From: JAADHX01 sp964569385 | GTDB lineage: Bacteria; Actinomycetota; Acidimicrobiia; Acidimicrobiales; Poriferisodalaceae | Length of the DNA: 29,734 nucleotides | Direction: 5' to 3' | Assembly (NCBI GenBank): GCA_964569385.1 | Contig: CAZMUM010000052.1 | Span: 1 to 29,734 of the forward strand | In this document: positions 15,739 to 26,081 of the stretch, piece by piece | Numbering within the stretch: the stretch's first letter is position 1 | Layout of the letters: each line of letters opens with the position of its first letter | Made by a program: the position numbers and the translations under genes | The notes under the pieces: generated by a model | What the model was told of the DNA's origin: nothing | Database searches by the model: none | Seen by the model: the letters and a program-made list of their open reading frames with translations, nothing else

Positions 15739-16040
15739 GTTGTCTAGGGCCTTATCCAAGGTTGACGGGCGTCCGTTCTGAGGTAGTGGCGCACTTGAGT
15801 ATGCGTTCCCTTTGGCGGTGTGAGAGTTGGCGACGGACGACTACGGCTCGTTTGGCAGGCGCCGTTTGAGCCGCTGATGCGGGAATAGCGCATCAGCCGT
15901 CTTCGTTGGCCTGCGGTCAGACAGGCCTAGTTCGCGGTACTCGGTTCTCACCCACGTCCGAGGAACTCCGTTCACGTTAGCCGATTGAGCAGCTCATCCC
16001 AACACCTCGACCTCGACAAGGTGACCACCGGCGATCTCGA
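15739..16040. other. Intergenic region between the bisC-like stop and the SNF2 gene
   Basis: About 300 bases with no convincing gene. It holds the 9-bp hairpin at 15873-15897 and a weaker one (GGCCTG 15908-15913 with CAGGCC 15922-15927), both suited to end the bisC transcript. The promoter of the SNF2 operon should lie near 15739-15790, but no clear box was found. Next to the bisC stop, a 23-codon minus-strand stretch (15994-16065) reads like coding sequence in a shifted frame. Confidence 0.6.
15873..15897 (-). terminator. Perfect 9-bp stem-loop, likely end of the bisC transcript
   Basis: GCTGATGCG (15873-15881) pairs fully with CGCATCAGC (15889-15897) around a 7-base loop, 144 bases past the bisC stop in the transcription direction. 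No T-tract is present on either side. Confidence 0.5.
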
Positions 16041-18353
16041 CTATTGCCTCGACAACCGCGGTGGCTCATAGACACGAGGTCTTGGAGCATCGCCGGTGAA
16101 CCGCTCGATCTCGACCAAACAGGTACTCGACGATGGCCCCTGAGCTAACGACGAGGTGCCGATGTCGGCCGTGAGAACGTTCGGATTTCCGGCCATTTCT
16201 ATGGTGGACTGCGAATCGATTTCGAATGGGTCGAACCACGCGCCGGTTGGTAGTGCAACCACTTCGGGCATCAGTTGATCGTCGAGGCTGGCGCTGGCTA
16301 GACACTGGCCGCGATCGTTGAACAATCGCACGGTGTCACCGTTGCTGATGCCGCGTCGCGCCGCGGTCGAAGGATGTATGCGGACAGCCTCACGGCCGTT
16401 TATTTTGGCGCCCTGGCTCACAGCGCTGTGATCGAGCTGGCTGTGCAAGCGGTTAGGAGGCTGATGGCTCACGAGATGGAGCTGATAGCGGTCACTACCA
16501 GCCCCACCGAGGCGTTCGAACGGTTCAAACCACATGGGGTGACCTTGGCAGTCTTCGTAACCGAAGCCGGCGATTCGATCAGAGAAGATCTCGATTCTTC
16601 CCGACGGCGTGGGTACCCGGTTGGTTTCGGGATCATCTCTGAAGTCGGCGAGCCATGGCCGCGACGGGGCTGGAGGTGGAAGCTCTACAGTTCCGGCTGA
16701 CCAGAACGCATCGAACGAGCCAAGCTCGAAGCCTTCGGCGGCGGCTTGGTCGATGGACTGGTTCCAGAGGTGGCGCAACCAGCCCCGCTCATCGCGGCCC
16801 TCGGTAAAGTCGGCTTCACAGCCCAATCGCTGCGAAAGGCCGACCAAGATTTCGTAGTCTGACCTAGCTTCGCCTTCGGCCTCGATGACTTGATACATGG
16901 CGTGGGCGAACGGGTCGTGGCTGGAGGCGCAAATGTCTTCGCGTTCGAGAGCGGTAGTGGCCGGGAACACGATGTCGGCTCGCCTAGCAATCGGAGTCCA
17001 CCATGGTTCGTGGACAATCACCGTTTCGGGGAGCCGCCATGCCTCGCCTAGCCGATTGAGATCTTGGTGATGATGGAACGGGTTTCCTCCGGCCCAGTAG
17101 ACGAGCTTGATGTCTGGATAGGTGATTGTTCGTCCGTTGTAGCTGATCTGCTGGCCAGGGTTCAGCAACATGTCGGCGATACGGGCGACGGGGATGGCAG
17201 TCTTGGTGGCGTTGACACCCTTCGGAACCGTGGGCCAAGCGAATCGGCGCCCGCTGCTACCGATGTGGCCCTCCGCGGCGTGGCCAAATCCGAAACCGCC
17301 ACCAGCAAGACCTACGTACCCAAGCATCGCCGCTAGGGTCACGAGCATCCAGTAGGGCTGTTCGCCATGATGGGCTCGTTGCAGGGACCAGCCGGCGCTC
17401 AAGAACGTGCGGCGATGGGCCATCTCCCGTGCGAGCCCAGCAATGGCCTCGGCGGGAACAGCGGTGATGCTCTCGGCCCACGTTGGCGTCTTCGGTGTTG
17501 CATCTTCGTCGCCAAGAATGTAAGAACGAAACGTCTCGTAACCAACGGTGCATCTGTCGAGAAATTCTGCATCGACAAGCGATTCGGTTTCGAGAACGAA
17601 TGCAATTGCGAGCATCAAAGCGACATCGGTGCCAGGGCGGCATGGGACCCACTGCGCATGGGCAAATTCGGGACAGTCGTTGGCGGAGGGGCCAATGTTC
17701 ACAAATCGAACGCCATTGGCGACGGCTTCCCGCAGTCCGGCCTCGGTCTCGTGCAATGTGATTCCGCCGTAGGCCACCTGGGTGTTGCGAAGCGGGAAGC
17801 CTCCGAAACTAACCACCAACTCTGACCCGGCGGCGATATCGGACCAGCGCGTCTGCTCGATCTCCATCTGCTGCCACGGACCAACGACATGGGGCAGGAT
17901 CACCTGGGCCGCGGCCGTGCTGTAGGAGTTGGTCGAGCGAGTGCACCCGCCGATGCAGTTAACGAAGCGGTGCAGTTGGGTGGAGGCGTGATGAAACCGA
18001 CCGGCGCTGGCCCAGCCATACGATCCGCCGTAGATGGCTTGGTTGCCGTACGTCTTGATCACTCGATCGAGTTCGGCGGCGGCCATGTCCAGGGCTTCGT
18101 CCCAGCCAACCTCGACGAATTCGTCGTGCCCTCGACCCGATGTACCGCCGGTGCTTGGGCCATCTTCGAGCCACCCTCTTCGAACCGAAGGTCGCTCGAT
18201 TCTCAGACGATGTTGCACTCCGTCGACCAACGACTGTCCGAGCGGAGACGGATTCGGGTCTAAAGGTGTCGGCGACGCGGCGGTAATACGCCCGTCGTCG
18301 GTTGTGATGTCGAACACTCCCCATTGGGTCGCCGTCTGGCGTTTAGTAGTCAA
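16041..18353 (-). CDS. Cytoplasmic molybdopterin oxidoreductase, BisC/DMSO-reductase family
   Basis: The product has 770 residues from TTG 18353, the normal length for biotin sulfoxide reductase. The N-terminus TATQWGVFDI without Cys means no iron-sulfur cluster, and no Tat signal is present, so it should be cytosolic. The molybdenum-ligand serine is in NSYSTAAAQVI (Ser145, aligned with Ser147 of Rhodobacter DMSO reductase). Other family marks are RPGTDVALMLAIA, SAGWSLQRAHHGEQPYWMLV, GGNPFHHHQDLN, VHEPWWTPIARRADIVFPATT and TPSGRIEIFS. Enzymes of this group reduce biotin sulfoxide, methionine S-sulfoxide, or N- and S-oxides with bis-MGD. TTG 18353 is chosen because homologues start just before TATxWG; it overlaps the upstream nitroreductase-family stop. 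The C-terminus may be shortened by a one-base shift near 16056. Confidence 0.92.
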   Translation of the reverse strand: MTTKRQTATQWGVFDITTDDGRITAASPTPLDPNPSPLGQSLVDGVQHRLRIERPSVRRGWLEDGPSTGGTSGRGHDEFVEVGWDEALDMAAAELDRVIKTYGNQAIYGGSYGWASAGRFHHASTQLHRFVNCIGGCTRSTNSYSTAAAQVILPHVVGPWQQMEIEQTRWSDIAAGSELVVSFGGFPLRNTQVAYGGITLHETEAGLREAVANGVRFVNIGPSANDCPEFAHAQWVPCRPGTDVALMLAIAFVLETESLVDAEFLDRCTVGYETFRSYILGDEDATPKTPTWAESITAVPAEAIAGLAREMAHRRTFLSAGWSLQRAHHGEQPYWMLVTLAAMLGYVGLAGGGFGFGHAAEGHIGSSGRRFAWPTVPKGVNATKTAIPVARIADMLLNPGQQISYNGRTITYPDIKLVYWAGGNPFHHHQDLNRLGEAWRLPETVIVHEPWWTPIARRADIVFPATTALEREDICASSHDPFAHAMYQVIEAEGEARSDYEILVGLSQRLGCEADFTEGRDERGWLRHLWNQSIDQAAAEGFELGSFDAFWSAGTVELPPPAPSRPWLADFRDDPETNRVPTPSGRIEIFSDRIAGFGYEDCQGHPMWFEPFERLGGAGSDRYQLHLVSHQPPNRLHSQLDHSAVSQGAKINGREAVRIHPSTAARRGISNGDTVRLFNDRGQCLASASLDDQLMPEVVALPTGAWFDPFEIDSQSTIEMAGNPNVLTADIGTSSLAQGPSSSTCLVEIERFTGDAPRPRVYEPPRLSRQ

Positions 18354-19027
18354 TCGTCGAAGCCAACAAACGAAGCCACGTCGGCTGTGGGTACTCGTCG
18401 CGACTGGACCGAGTTGGCCACGAACTCGTCGTTCGGCCAGCCCATCGCCACACACGTCATGATGACCTCGTCTTCGGGAATGTTGGCAAACTCGCGCACC
18501 ACCGATGACTGCATGATCCCTTGGCCGTTGATGACCGTGCCAAGGCCCCTGCTCCAAGCGGCGAGCACAAGCCCGTACGTGGCGGCGCCAACATCGAAGT
18601 GGCTAACGGTGTCGTCTTCGAGGGCCTTGTCGATCGTCATGACCACCGAAACTGGTGCGTCGAACTGTCGAAAGCCGCGCATGACCCAGTCCTGGCGCCG
18701 CTCCTTGTCGTGGCGTTCAATGCCCATGGCCTCAAACAGTTGAACCGCGATTTCGACTTGGCGGTCGCGGTGAACACCTTCGTAGCCGTGACCCATTTTG
18801 ATCTCGCGGTCGACGGCGGCGCCAGCAAGCATTAGCTCGGTGTTGCCCTCACGTATTCGGTCGAGTGGATCGCCGGTGAGCACATGGAAGTGCCACGGCT
18901 GAGTGTTCATCGACGATGGCGCCCGCTGGGCGATGGCGATGATCTCGGCTAGTAACTCTCGCGGCACCGGATCTGATTTGTACCCCCGGATGCTCCGCCG
19001 TTGTTCGACAATTGTTTCGTATTCCAT
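18350..19027 (-). CDS. Nitroreductase-family FMN oxidoreductase
   Basis: The product has 225 residues from ATG 19027. The open frame continues to 19126, but the family starts at EYETIVEQRRSIRGYKSDPV, whose QRRSIRGY contacts FMN. APSSMNTQPWHFHVLTG (FMN/substrate pocket), GLGTVINGQGIMQ and CVAMGWPNDEFVAN are further family marks. It belongs to the one-domain nitroreductases (PnbA/NfnB-like), distinct from the NfsA-type protein at 7659-8393. It would use NAD(P)H to reduce nitro groups, quinones or enones. Its TGA (18350-18352) overlaps the TTG start of the BisC-like gene, so the two are probably translated together. That pairing suggests a functional link, such as electron supply or sequential reduction of oxidised compounds; this is inference. 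Confidence 0.88.
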   Translation of the reverse strand: MEYETIVEQRRSIRGYKSDPVPRELLAEIIAIAQRAPSSMNTQPWHFHVLTGDPLDRIREGNTELMLAGAAVDREIKMGHGYEGVHRDRQVEIAVQLFEAMGIERHDKERRQDWVMRGFRQFDAPVSVVMTIDKALEDDTVSHFDVGAATYGLVLAAWSRGLGTVINGQGIMQSSVVREFANIPEDEVIMTCVAMGWPNDEFVANSVQSRRVPTADVASFVGFDD

Positions 19028-19093
19028 GTATGTAGATGACCACAGGGAGACGCGACTGCCAAAATCGCCCCGCCAAAAGGCAAGAAACCACCG

Positions 19094-19204
19094 AACCTGT
19101 GCCGAGGATTGTTGCTGTGACCCCAATCCTCGACACAGGTTGCAGCATTGATCGAACCAGTGTCGAAAGTCGGGGTCAGGACCCCAATCCTCGACACAGG
19201 TTGC
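19094..19204. repeat. Cluster of four palindromic (REP-like) repeat copies
   Basis: A 25-base sequence is perfectly repeated at 19119-19143 and 19180-19204 (core AATCCTCGACACAGGTT). Inverted copies precede each: 19094-19111 (one mismatch over 18 bases) and 19155-19177 (18 of 23 matching). Each inverted/direct pair can fold into a hairpin, the first with 18-bp arms and a 12-base loop, the second with 23-base arms separated by 2 bases. The cluster fills the gap between the nitroreductase start and the end of the 19215-19649 gene. It may terminate the DUF1330 operon or belong to a dispersed repeat family. Confidence 0.88.
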
Positions 19205-19214
19205 GGGAATTTGG

Positions 19215-19649
19215 TTAGTAGCTGCCGGGGGTGAAGGTTAAGTTGCAGGGTTCGAAGCGGGTTCTGACGTGGATTCCGTTGCCGGTTACTTCGACTGTGG
19301 TGCCGTTGGGGGCGGCGAGATCCCACAGACGAGGTTCGGCGCCTTTGATACTGAACGACGTCCACCGAGGGCTCGGGTCGGGCGGGCGAAACGGCAACAG
19401 CGACAAATAGAGCGCGCCGTCAAGCCATTCGGCTCTGGTGAGAGCAATGGCGGGAAAGTCGATAGCAACCACCTGCGGGCAGGGATCGACCACAAACTTC
19501 GGGTCGAGCCTTAGGTATGGCTCGGCCCACGCTGGTACATGTCGGGCCGCGGTCTCCCTAGCTGTGGTGCGTATGGCCTCGGCTGCCTCGCGTCCAGATG
19601 CCTCGTGCTGACGGGCCAGCCATTCAAGGTCGGCGATCGAAAGGGCCAC
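19215..19649 (-). CDS. Hypothetical protein, second gene of a DUF1330 operon
   Basis: The product has 144 residues from GTG 19649. The N-terminal 40 residues are a predicted amphipathic helix (LEWLARQHEASGREAAEAI). The rest is beta-rich, ending WTSFSIKGAEPRLWDLA, GTTVEVTGNGIHVRTRFEP and TFTPGSY. No signal peptide or catalytic motif is recognised. It starts 7 bases after the stop of the DUF1330 gene on the same strand, so the two form an operon, and its stop lies next to the palindromic repeat cluster. Steady codon use and the tight spacing support a real gene. Function unknown. Confidence 0.68.
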   Translation of the reverse strand: MALSIADLEWLARQHEASGREAAEAIRTTARETAARHVPAWAEPYLRLDPKFVVDPCPQVVAIDFPAIALTRAEWLDGALYLSLLPFRPPDPSPRWTSFSIKGAEPRLWDLAAPNGTTVEVTGNGIHVRTRFEPCNLTFTPGSY

Positions 19650-19656
19650 GGCGCGG

Positions 19657-20085
19657 CTACAGCGGGGTGGTCATGATGATTCTGGTGGCGGCCAGACCCG
19701 CGGTGCGGTGAAACACGGCTGCTTGGTACGAAGGTTTGGAGACCATCTCGAGAAACGCGGCCCGATTGGGATACTCGACGATGGCTACGAGATCCCACGA
19801 CTCGGACTCGGGGCCAATGACGGTCATGTCGGCTACCCCCGAATAGAACTGCGACCCACCCACGGCCCGCACTTCGCCCATGGCGACGGCTCCGTATCTG
19901 GCATAGGCCTCAGCTCCGGTGCATGGCCCGTGTTCGGCCGCCGCATCGCCATAGTCGGCCTGATCGTGGAACTTCAGCAGGTTGATCATTCGGATCGGAC
20001 GTGTGTTGGAAGCGGCATCGGCGGCGACCCGCTCGATTTGGGCCGCGGATGGGTTTATTGACGGAGCGTGGTCGCCATTGGTCAT
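19657..20085 (-). CDS. DUF1330 (EthD-like ferredoxin fold) protein
   Basis: The product has 142 residues from ATG 20085. The open frame runs upstream to 20364 but would overlap clpB. ATG 20085 is chosen because TACGGT sits exactly at -12 to -7 and the family core begins soon after. Features of DUF1330 are IRMINLLKFHDQADYG, YARYGAVAMGEVRAVGGSQFY, WDLVAIVEYPNRAAFLEMV and a terminal RTAGLAATRIIM. Proteins of this group are small alpha+beta barrels related to antibiotic-biosynthesis monooxygenase-like domains; their biochemical role is mostly unknown. It is divergent from clpB with about 140 bases between starts and leads the operon with the small hypothetical gene. Confidence 0.85.
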   Translation of the reverse strand: MTNGDHAPSINPSAAQIERVAADAASNTRPIRMINLLKFHDQADYGDAAAEHGPCTGAEAYARYGAVAMGEVRAVGGSQFYSGVADMTVIGPESESWDLVAIVEYPNRAAFLEMVSKPSYQAAVFHRTAGLAATRIIMTTPL

Positions 20086-20091
20086 GTTGGA

Positions 20092-20097
20092 ACCGTA
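20092..20097 (-). promoter_or_regulatory. -10 box TACGGT for leaderless DUF1330 gene
   Basis: On the minus strand TACGGT fills -12 to -7 relative to ATG 20085, followed by TCCAAC and the start. No ribosome site is seen. Confidence 0.55.
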
Positions 20098-20225
20098 CGC
20101 CAGCATCGATCTAATCACCATCTCGATCATCGGTTCGTCCGGCGCAGGAATGACGCGACCATTGTGGCCGTTACATAGGTCGAAGGACTCTGGCGGAATC
20201 ACACCGGGGAAGGTTGAATGACAAA

Positions 20226-22835
<2,610 letters not shown>

Positions 22836-22845
22836 GTTTGTTGTC

Positions 22846-25401
22846 ATGACCACAGTGGGCGAACCCGATGCAGCGGTATTGGCTTCGGCGTGGCTCGACG
22901 CCGATCCCGATCCCGAAACGCGTAATCAGGTACAGAGCATGATCGACGCGGGCGGCGCCAAACTAACCGCGGCTTTTTCGTCGCCTCTTCAGTTCGGTAC
23001 GGCGGGGCTGCGAGGCCAGCTCGGTGCCGGCCCCGGTGCGATGAATTGCGTGTTGGTTCGGGTCGTGGCGTCAGCAATCTCGCAGCTCATCGCAACGCAG
23101 CAGCCCGAGGGCGATTCGAGGGTCGTGATCGGCTACGACGCCAGGTACAAGAGCCGCGATTTCGCCGAGGATACGGCCAGAGTGATGGCCAGAGCCGGCA
23201 TCGCGGTAACGCTATTGCCCCGGCCGTTGCCAACGCCGGTGTTGGCCTACGCCGTGCGCCACCTCGGCGCCGCGGCCGGGGTTATGGTCACTGCTAGCCA
23301 CAATCCAAGGACCGACAACGGTTACAAGGTGTACTGGCGCGGGGGCGCCCAGATCGTGGCGCCCATCGATTCCGACATCAGCGACCTCATATCGACGACT
23401 CACCTCCTTCACGAAGCCGATCTCGCGCCACTCGACCACGCCAACATTGAGGTAGCGGCCGAATCGCTGATCGAGTCCTACTTGCAGGCAACCGTGTCGC
23501 TGCTCGATCCGAACTCCGAACGCAGCACAAAGGTTGCATACACCGCACTACATGGCGTCGGAACCCAAACCCTTGTCAGCGCGTTCGATATGGCCGGGTT
23601 CGACGCGCCATTCGTGGTCGCCAACCAAGGTGCCCCCGACCCCGAGTTTCCAACGACTCCGTTCCCCAACCCCGAAGAGACGGGCGTGCTTGATGGGCTT
23701 TTCGCGCTCGCAACCGAAATCGGCGCCGATGTAGCAATGGCGAACGACCCCGACGCCGACCGCCTTGCCGTAGCGGTGCCACACGGCCGTGCTTGGCGGC
23801 TGCTGACAGGTGACGAACTTGGCTGCCTTTTGGCCGAGCACCTTCTGAGCCGATCGGACCTCGGCCGTCGGGCATTGGTGCTCAACACCATTGTTTCGAG
23901 CCGCCTTCTTGGCCAAATCTCGACCAACCATGACGCTAGGTTTGCCCAGACCCTCACCGGGTTCAAATGGTTGATGCAAGCCAGGGCCGACATCTGCGAC
24001 GGCTCTGACTATGAGTTTGTGATGGCTTACGAGGAAGCTCTGGGCTATTGCATCGGCGGCCCGGTGTGGGATAAGGACGGCGTCAGCGCTGCGCTCGCGC
24101 TCGCCGAGATGGTTAGCAGTCTGAAAACCAGTGGGCGTACGTTGCTCGACCTGCTGGACGATCTTCATCTGCGCCATGGCGTGCACATCACAGGTCAGCG
24201 TTCGGTTCGGTTCGAACAAACCGCTGCAGCGACCTCTGTGATGGATCTCGCTATGGATACGTTGCGGCGGTATCCGCCAGAGTCGGTTGCGGGAATGACC
24301 GTAACCGGTGTGTTCGATTTCGCGAACGAACGCAATGCACTACCGCCCACCAACGCGATCGCCGTTGAACTTGAGGGCGCTCGGCTGGTCGTACGGCCGA
24401 GCGGCACGGAGCCAAAGATGAAGGTCTACGGCGAAGCCTGGTCATTGCCCGGTGTCGTTCTAAGCGAAGCCAGGCTCGACACACGTCGCCGCCTAAATCT
24501 GTTGCTAAGCGACCTTGTCCTACGGGTCGCCGACCCCGAACGAACAGTGGTGATTGCTGACTCGACGAGTACAGCCGATGTCGAGGTCGCTGAGCGAGCG
24601 CTGCGTCTGTTCGAGACCACTGCGGTCGGACGGGCCAGGGTCGAGGATCTTCGACTGATAGTCCGTTGTATCGACCTTACTACCCTCGAAGGCGACGACA
24701 CTCCGGGGCGTGTCCGTGCGCTGTGCGCCAAGGCCCGCAGGCCCGACCCTGGCGACCCGACTGTTGGGCCGGTCGCGGCCGTTTGCGTCTACCCAGTGTT
24801 GGCGCCGCTTGCCGTCGAACTGATGTCGGGCACAGTGCGCGTGGCTAGTGTCGCCGGGGCCTTCCCTAGCGGGTTGTCGGCGCCTGCGGTGCGGGTTAGC
24901 GACATCGTCGATGCGGCTGAGGCTGGAGTCGACGAAATCGACATTGTGCTCAACCGGTCGGCGCTGCTTTCGGGCCGCGTGTCGGAGGTGCGCGCCGACA
25001 TCGAGGCTGCGCGGGCAGCGGTGCCGGCTATTCACCTGAAGGTCATCATTGAGGTTGGCGACTTGGTCAATGACACCCTCGTGCGCAGAGCCGCACAACT
25101 TGCGATTGAGGCCGGTGCCGACACCATCAAGACATCTACCGGCAAGAGTGGGTCGAGCGCCACCCCGGCGTCGGTGCTGGCAATGGCCGAGGTAATCAAG
25201 CGACATCACGAACAAACAGGTGAGGCAGTCGGTCTGAAGGTGTCCGGTGGGGTTCGGACACCCGCTGAGGCACTTGGCTACGTCGCGATTGTTCGAGAAG
25301 TTCTTGGTGTCGATTGGCTGACGCCCGATCGCTTCAGGTTCGGTGCATCTAGCCTGCTTGATGCCGTTGTGCTTGCCATCCCAAGCACGGAGGTCGAGTA
25401 G
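22846..25401 (+). CDS. Fused phosphohexo/pentomutase and deoxyribose-phosphate aldolase
   Basis: One uninterrupted 851-residue frame holds two enzymes. Residues 1-545 form a complete alpha-D-phosphohexomutase of PGM2/ManB type: FGTAGLRG (50-57), phosphoserine loop TASHNP (Ser151), metal loop DPDADRLAV (Asp301, 303, 305), sugar loop EEALGY (396-401), phosphate loop RPSGTEPK (517-524). Residues about 555-851 form a DeoC class I aldolase: AVCVYP, VASVAGAFPSG, DEIDIVLN (Asp699), LKVIIE, IKTSTGK (Schiff-base Lys762), GLKVSGG (Lys798). PGM2-type mutases can interconvert deoxyribose-1- and 5-phosphate, and DeoC cleaves the latter to glyceraldehyde-3-phosphate and acetaldehyde. The fusion would thus couple two successive steps of deoxynucleoside catabolism. 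The gene starts 10 bases after clpB and ends 2 bases before the response regulator. Fusion is seen directly; channelling and the pentomutase activity are inferred. Confidence 0.93.
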   Translation: MTTVGEPDAAVLASAWLDADPDPETRNQVQSMIDAGGAKLTAAFSSPLQFGTAGLRGQLGAGPGAMNCVLVRVVASAISQLIATQQPEGDSRVVIGYDARYKSRDFAEDTARVMARAGIAVTLLPRPLPTPVLAYAVRHLGAAAGVMVTASHNPRTDNGYKVYWRGGAQIVAPIDSDISDLISTTHLLHEADLAPLDHANIEVAAESLIESYLQATVSLLDPNSERSTKVAYTALHGVGTQTLVSAFDMAGFDAPFVVANQGAPDPEFPTTPFPNPEETGVLDGLFALATEIGADVAMANDPDADRLAVAVPHGRAWRLLTGDELGCLLAEHLLSRSDLGRRALVLNTIVSSRLLGQISTNHDARFAQTLTGFKWLMQARADICDGSDYEFVMAYEEALGYCIGGPVWDKDGVSAALALAEMVSSLKTSGRTLLDLLDDLHLRHGVHITGQRSVRFEQTAAATSVMDLAMDTLRRYPPESVAGMTVTGVFDFANERNALPPTNAIAVELEGARLVVRPSGTEPKMKVYGEAWSLPGVVLSEARLDTRRRLNLLLSDLVLRVADPERTVVIADSTSTADVEVAERALRLFETTAVGRARVEDLRLIVRCIDLTTLEGDDTPGRVRALCAKARRPDPGDPTVGPVAAVCVYPVLAPLAVELMSGTVRVASVAGAFPSGLSAPAVRVSDIVDAAEAGVDEIDIVLNRSALLSGRVSEVRADIEAARAAVPAIHLKVIIEVGDLVNDTLVRRAAQLAIEAGADTIKTSTGKSGSSATPASVLAMAEVIKRHHEQTGEAVGLKVSGGVRTPAEALGYVAIVREVLGVDWLTPDRFRFGASSLLDAVVLAIPSTEVE

Positions 25402-25403
25402 CC

Positions 25404-26060
25404 ATGGCTGAGAAACCCGTACGCGTTTTCCTGCTCGACGACCATGAGGTTGTCCGGCTCGGAGTGGCCGCCCTGGTTGATGCTCAGCCAGACCTTGAGG
25501 TGGTCGGACAGGCTGCATGTACCGGTGATGCAATGACTGTTGTTGAAGCCTGTCGGCCCGACGTTGCGGTCCTCGACGTTCGCCTTGGCGATGGCAGCGG
25601 GTTTGAGGTGTGTCGCGGTATTCGAGATTCGTACCCTGATGTTGCGTGCTTGATTCTCACATCGTTCTCTAATGACCAGGCTGTGGTCGACGCTGCCGCT
25701 GCCGGTGCGGCGGCGTTCGTGATCAAACAGATAAAGGGCAACGATTTGCTCGAATCCATTCGCCAAGTCGCTGCGGGAGTCCTACTTCTGGACCAAGCAA
25801 CAGCGCGGTTGGCGGCTCGACGAATTAGTGAATCGCAGGCAGGCGCAATTGCTTTGTTGACCGTTCAGGAGCAACGAATTTTCGAACTGATCGGGCTTGG
25901 TCGGAGCAATAGGCAAATTGGCGACGACATGTTTCTGGCCGAGAAAACCATCAAAAACTATGTGTCAAACATGTTGTCGAAGTTGGGGATGTCGCGCCGA
26001 ACCGAAGCCGCGGCACTGGCAGCTCGCCTCGACGAGCGGCGAAGGGCCCAAGAGCAATAA
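25404..26060 (+). CDS. NarL/DevR-type response regulator with LuxR HTH
   Basis: The product has 218 residues. The receiver has acidic pair Asp12-Asp13, phosphoacceptor Asp58 in VLDVRLGDG, Thr86 and Lys108 (VIKQI). After a linker the DNA-binding domain reads LTVQEQRIFELIGLGRSNRQIGDDMFLAEKTIKNYVSNMLSKLGM. The AEKTxKNYV and LGMSRRTEAA stretches are those of the DevR/DosR branch, which regulates responses to hypoxia or nitric oxide in mycobacteria. The start ATG is 10 bases after GGAGG that overlaps the end of the fusion gene, so it is co-transcribed with it. The probable partner is the histidine kinase at 26517-28385. Target genes are unknown, but tight linkage to the mutase-aldolase hints at control by carbon or redox state. 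Confidence 0.93.
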   Translation: MAEKPVRVFLLDDHEVVRLGVAALVDAQPDLEVVGQAACTGDAMTVVEACRPDVAVLDVRLGDGSGFEVCRGIRDSYPDVACLILTSFSNDQAVVDAAAAGAAAFVIKQIKGNDLLESIRQVAAGVLLLDQATARLAARRISESQAGAIALLTVQEQRIFELIGLGRSNRQIGDDMFLAEKTIKNYVSNMLSKLGMSRRTEAAALAARLDERRRAQEQ

Positions 26061-26081
26061 ATCGGTCCGGTAGCCACCCAG

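Noticed and set aside
15760..16000. Insertion-sequence remnant between bisC and SNF2
   Set aside because: Short inverted repeats exist, but no transposase-like translation, target duplication or paired ends could be found.
18354..18557. Upstream extension of the BisC frame as a possible Tat or targeting sequence
   Set aside because: It has no RR motif or hydrophobic stretch and lies inside the nitroreductase-family gene in another frame.
19094..19204. CRISPR array
   Set aside because: The repeats alternate in orientation and spacers are short and uneven; there are only two identical direct copies and no cas genes.
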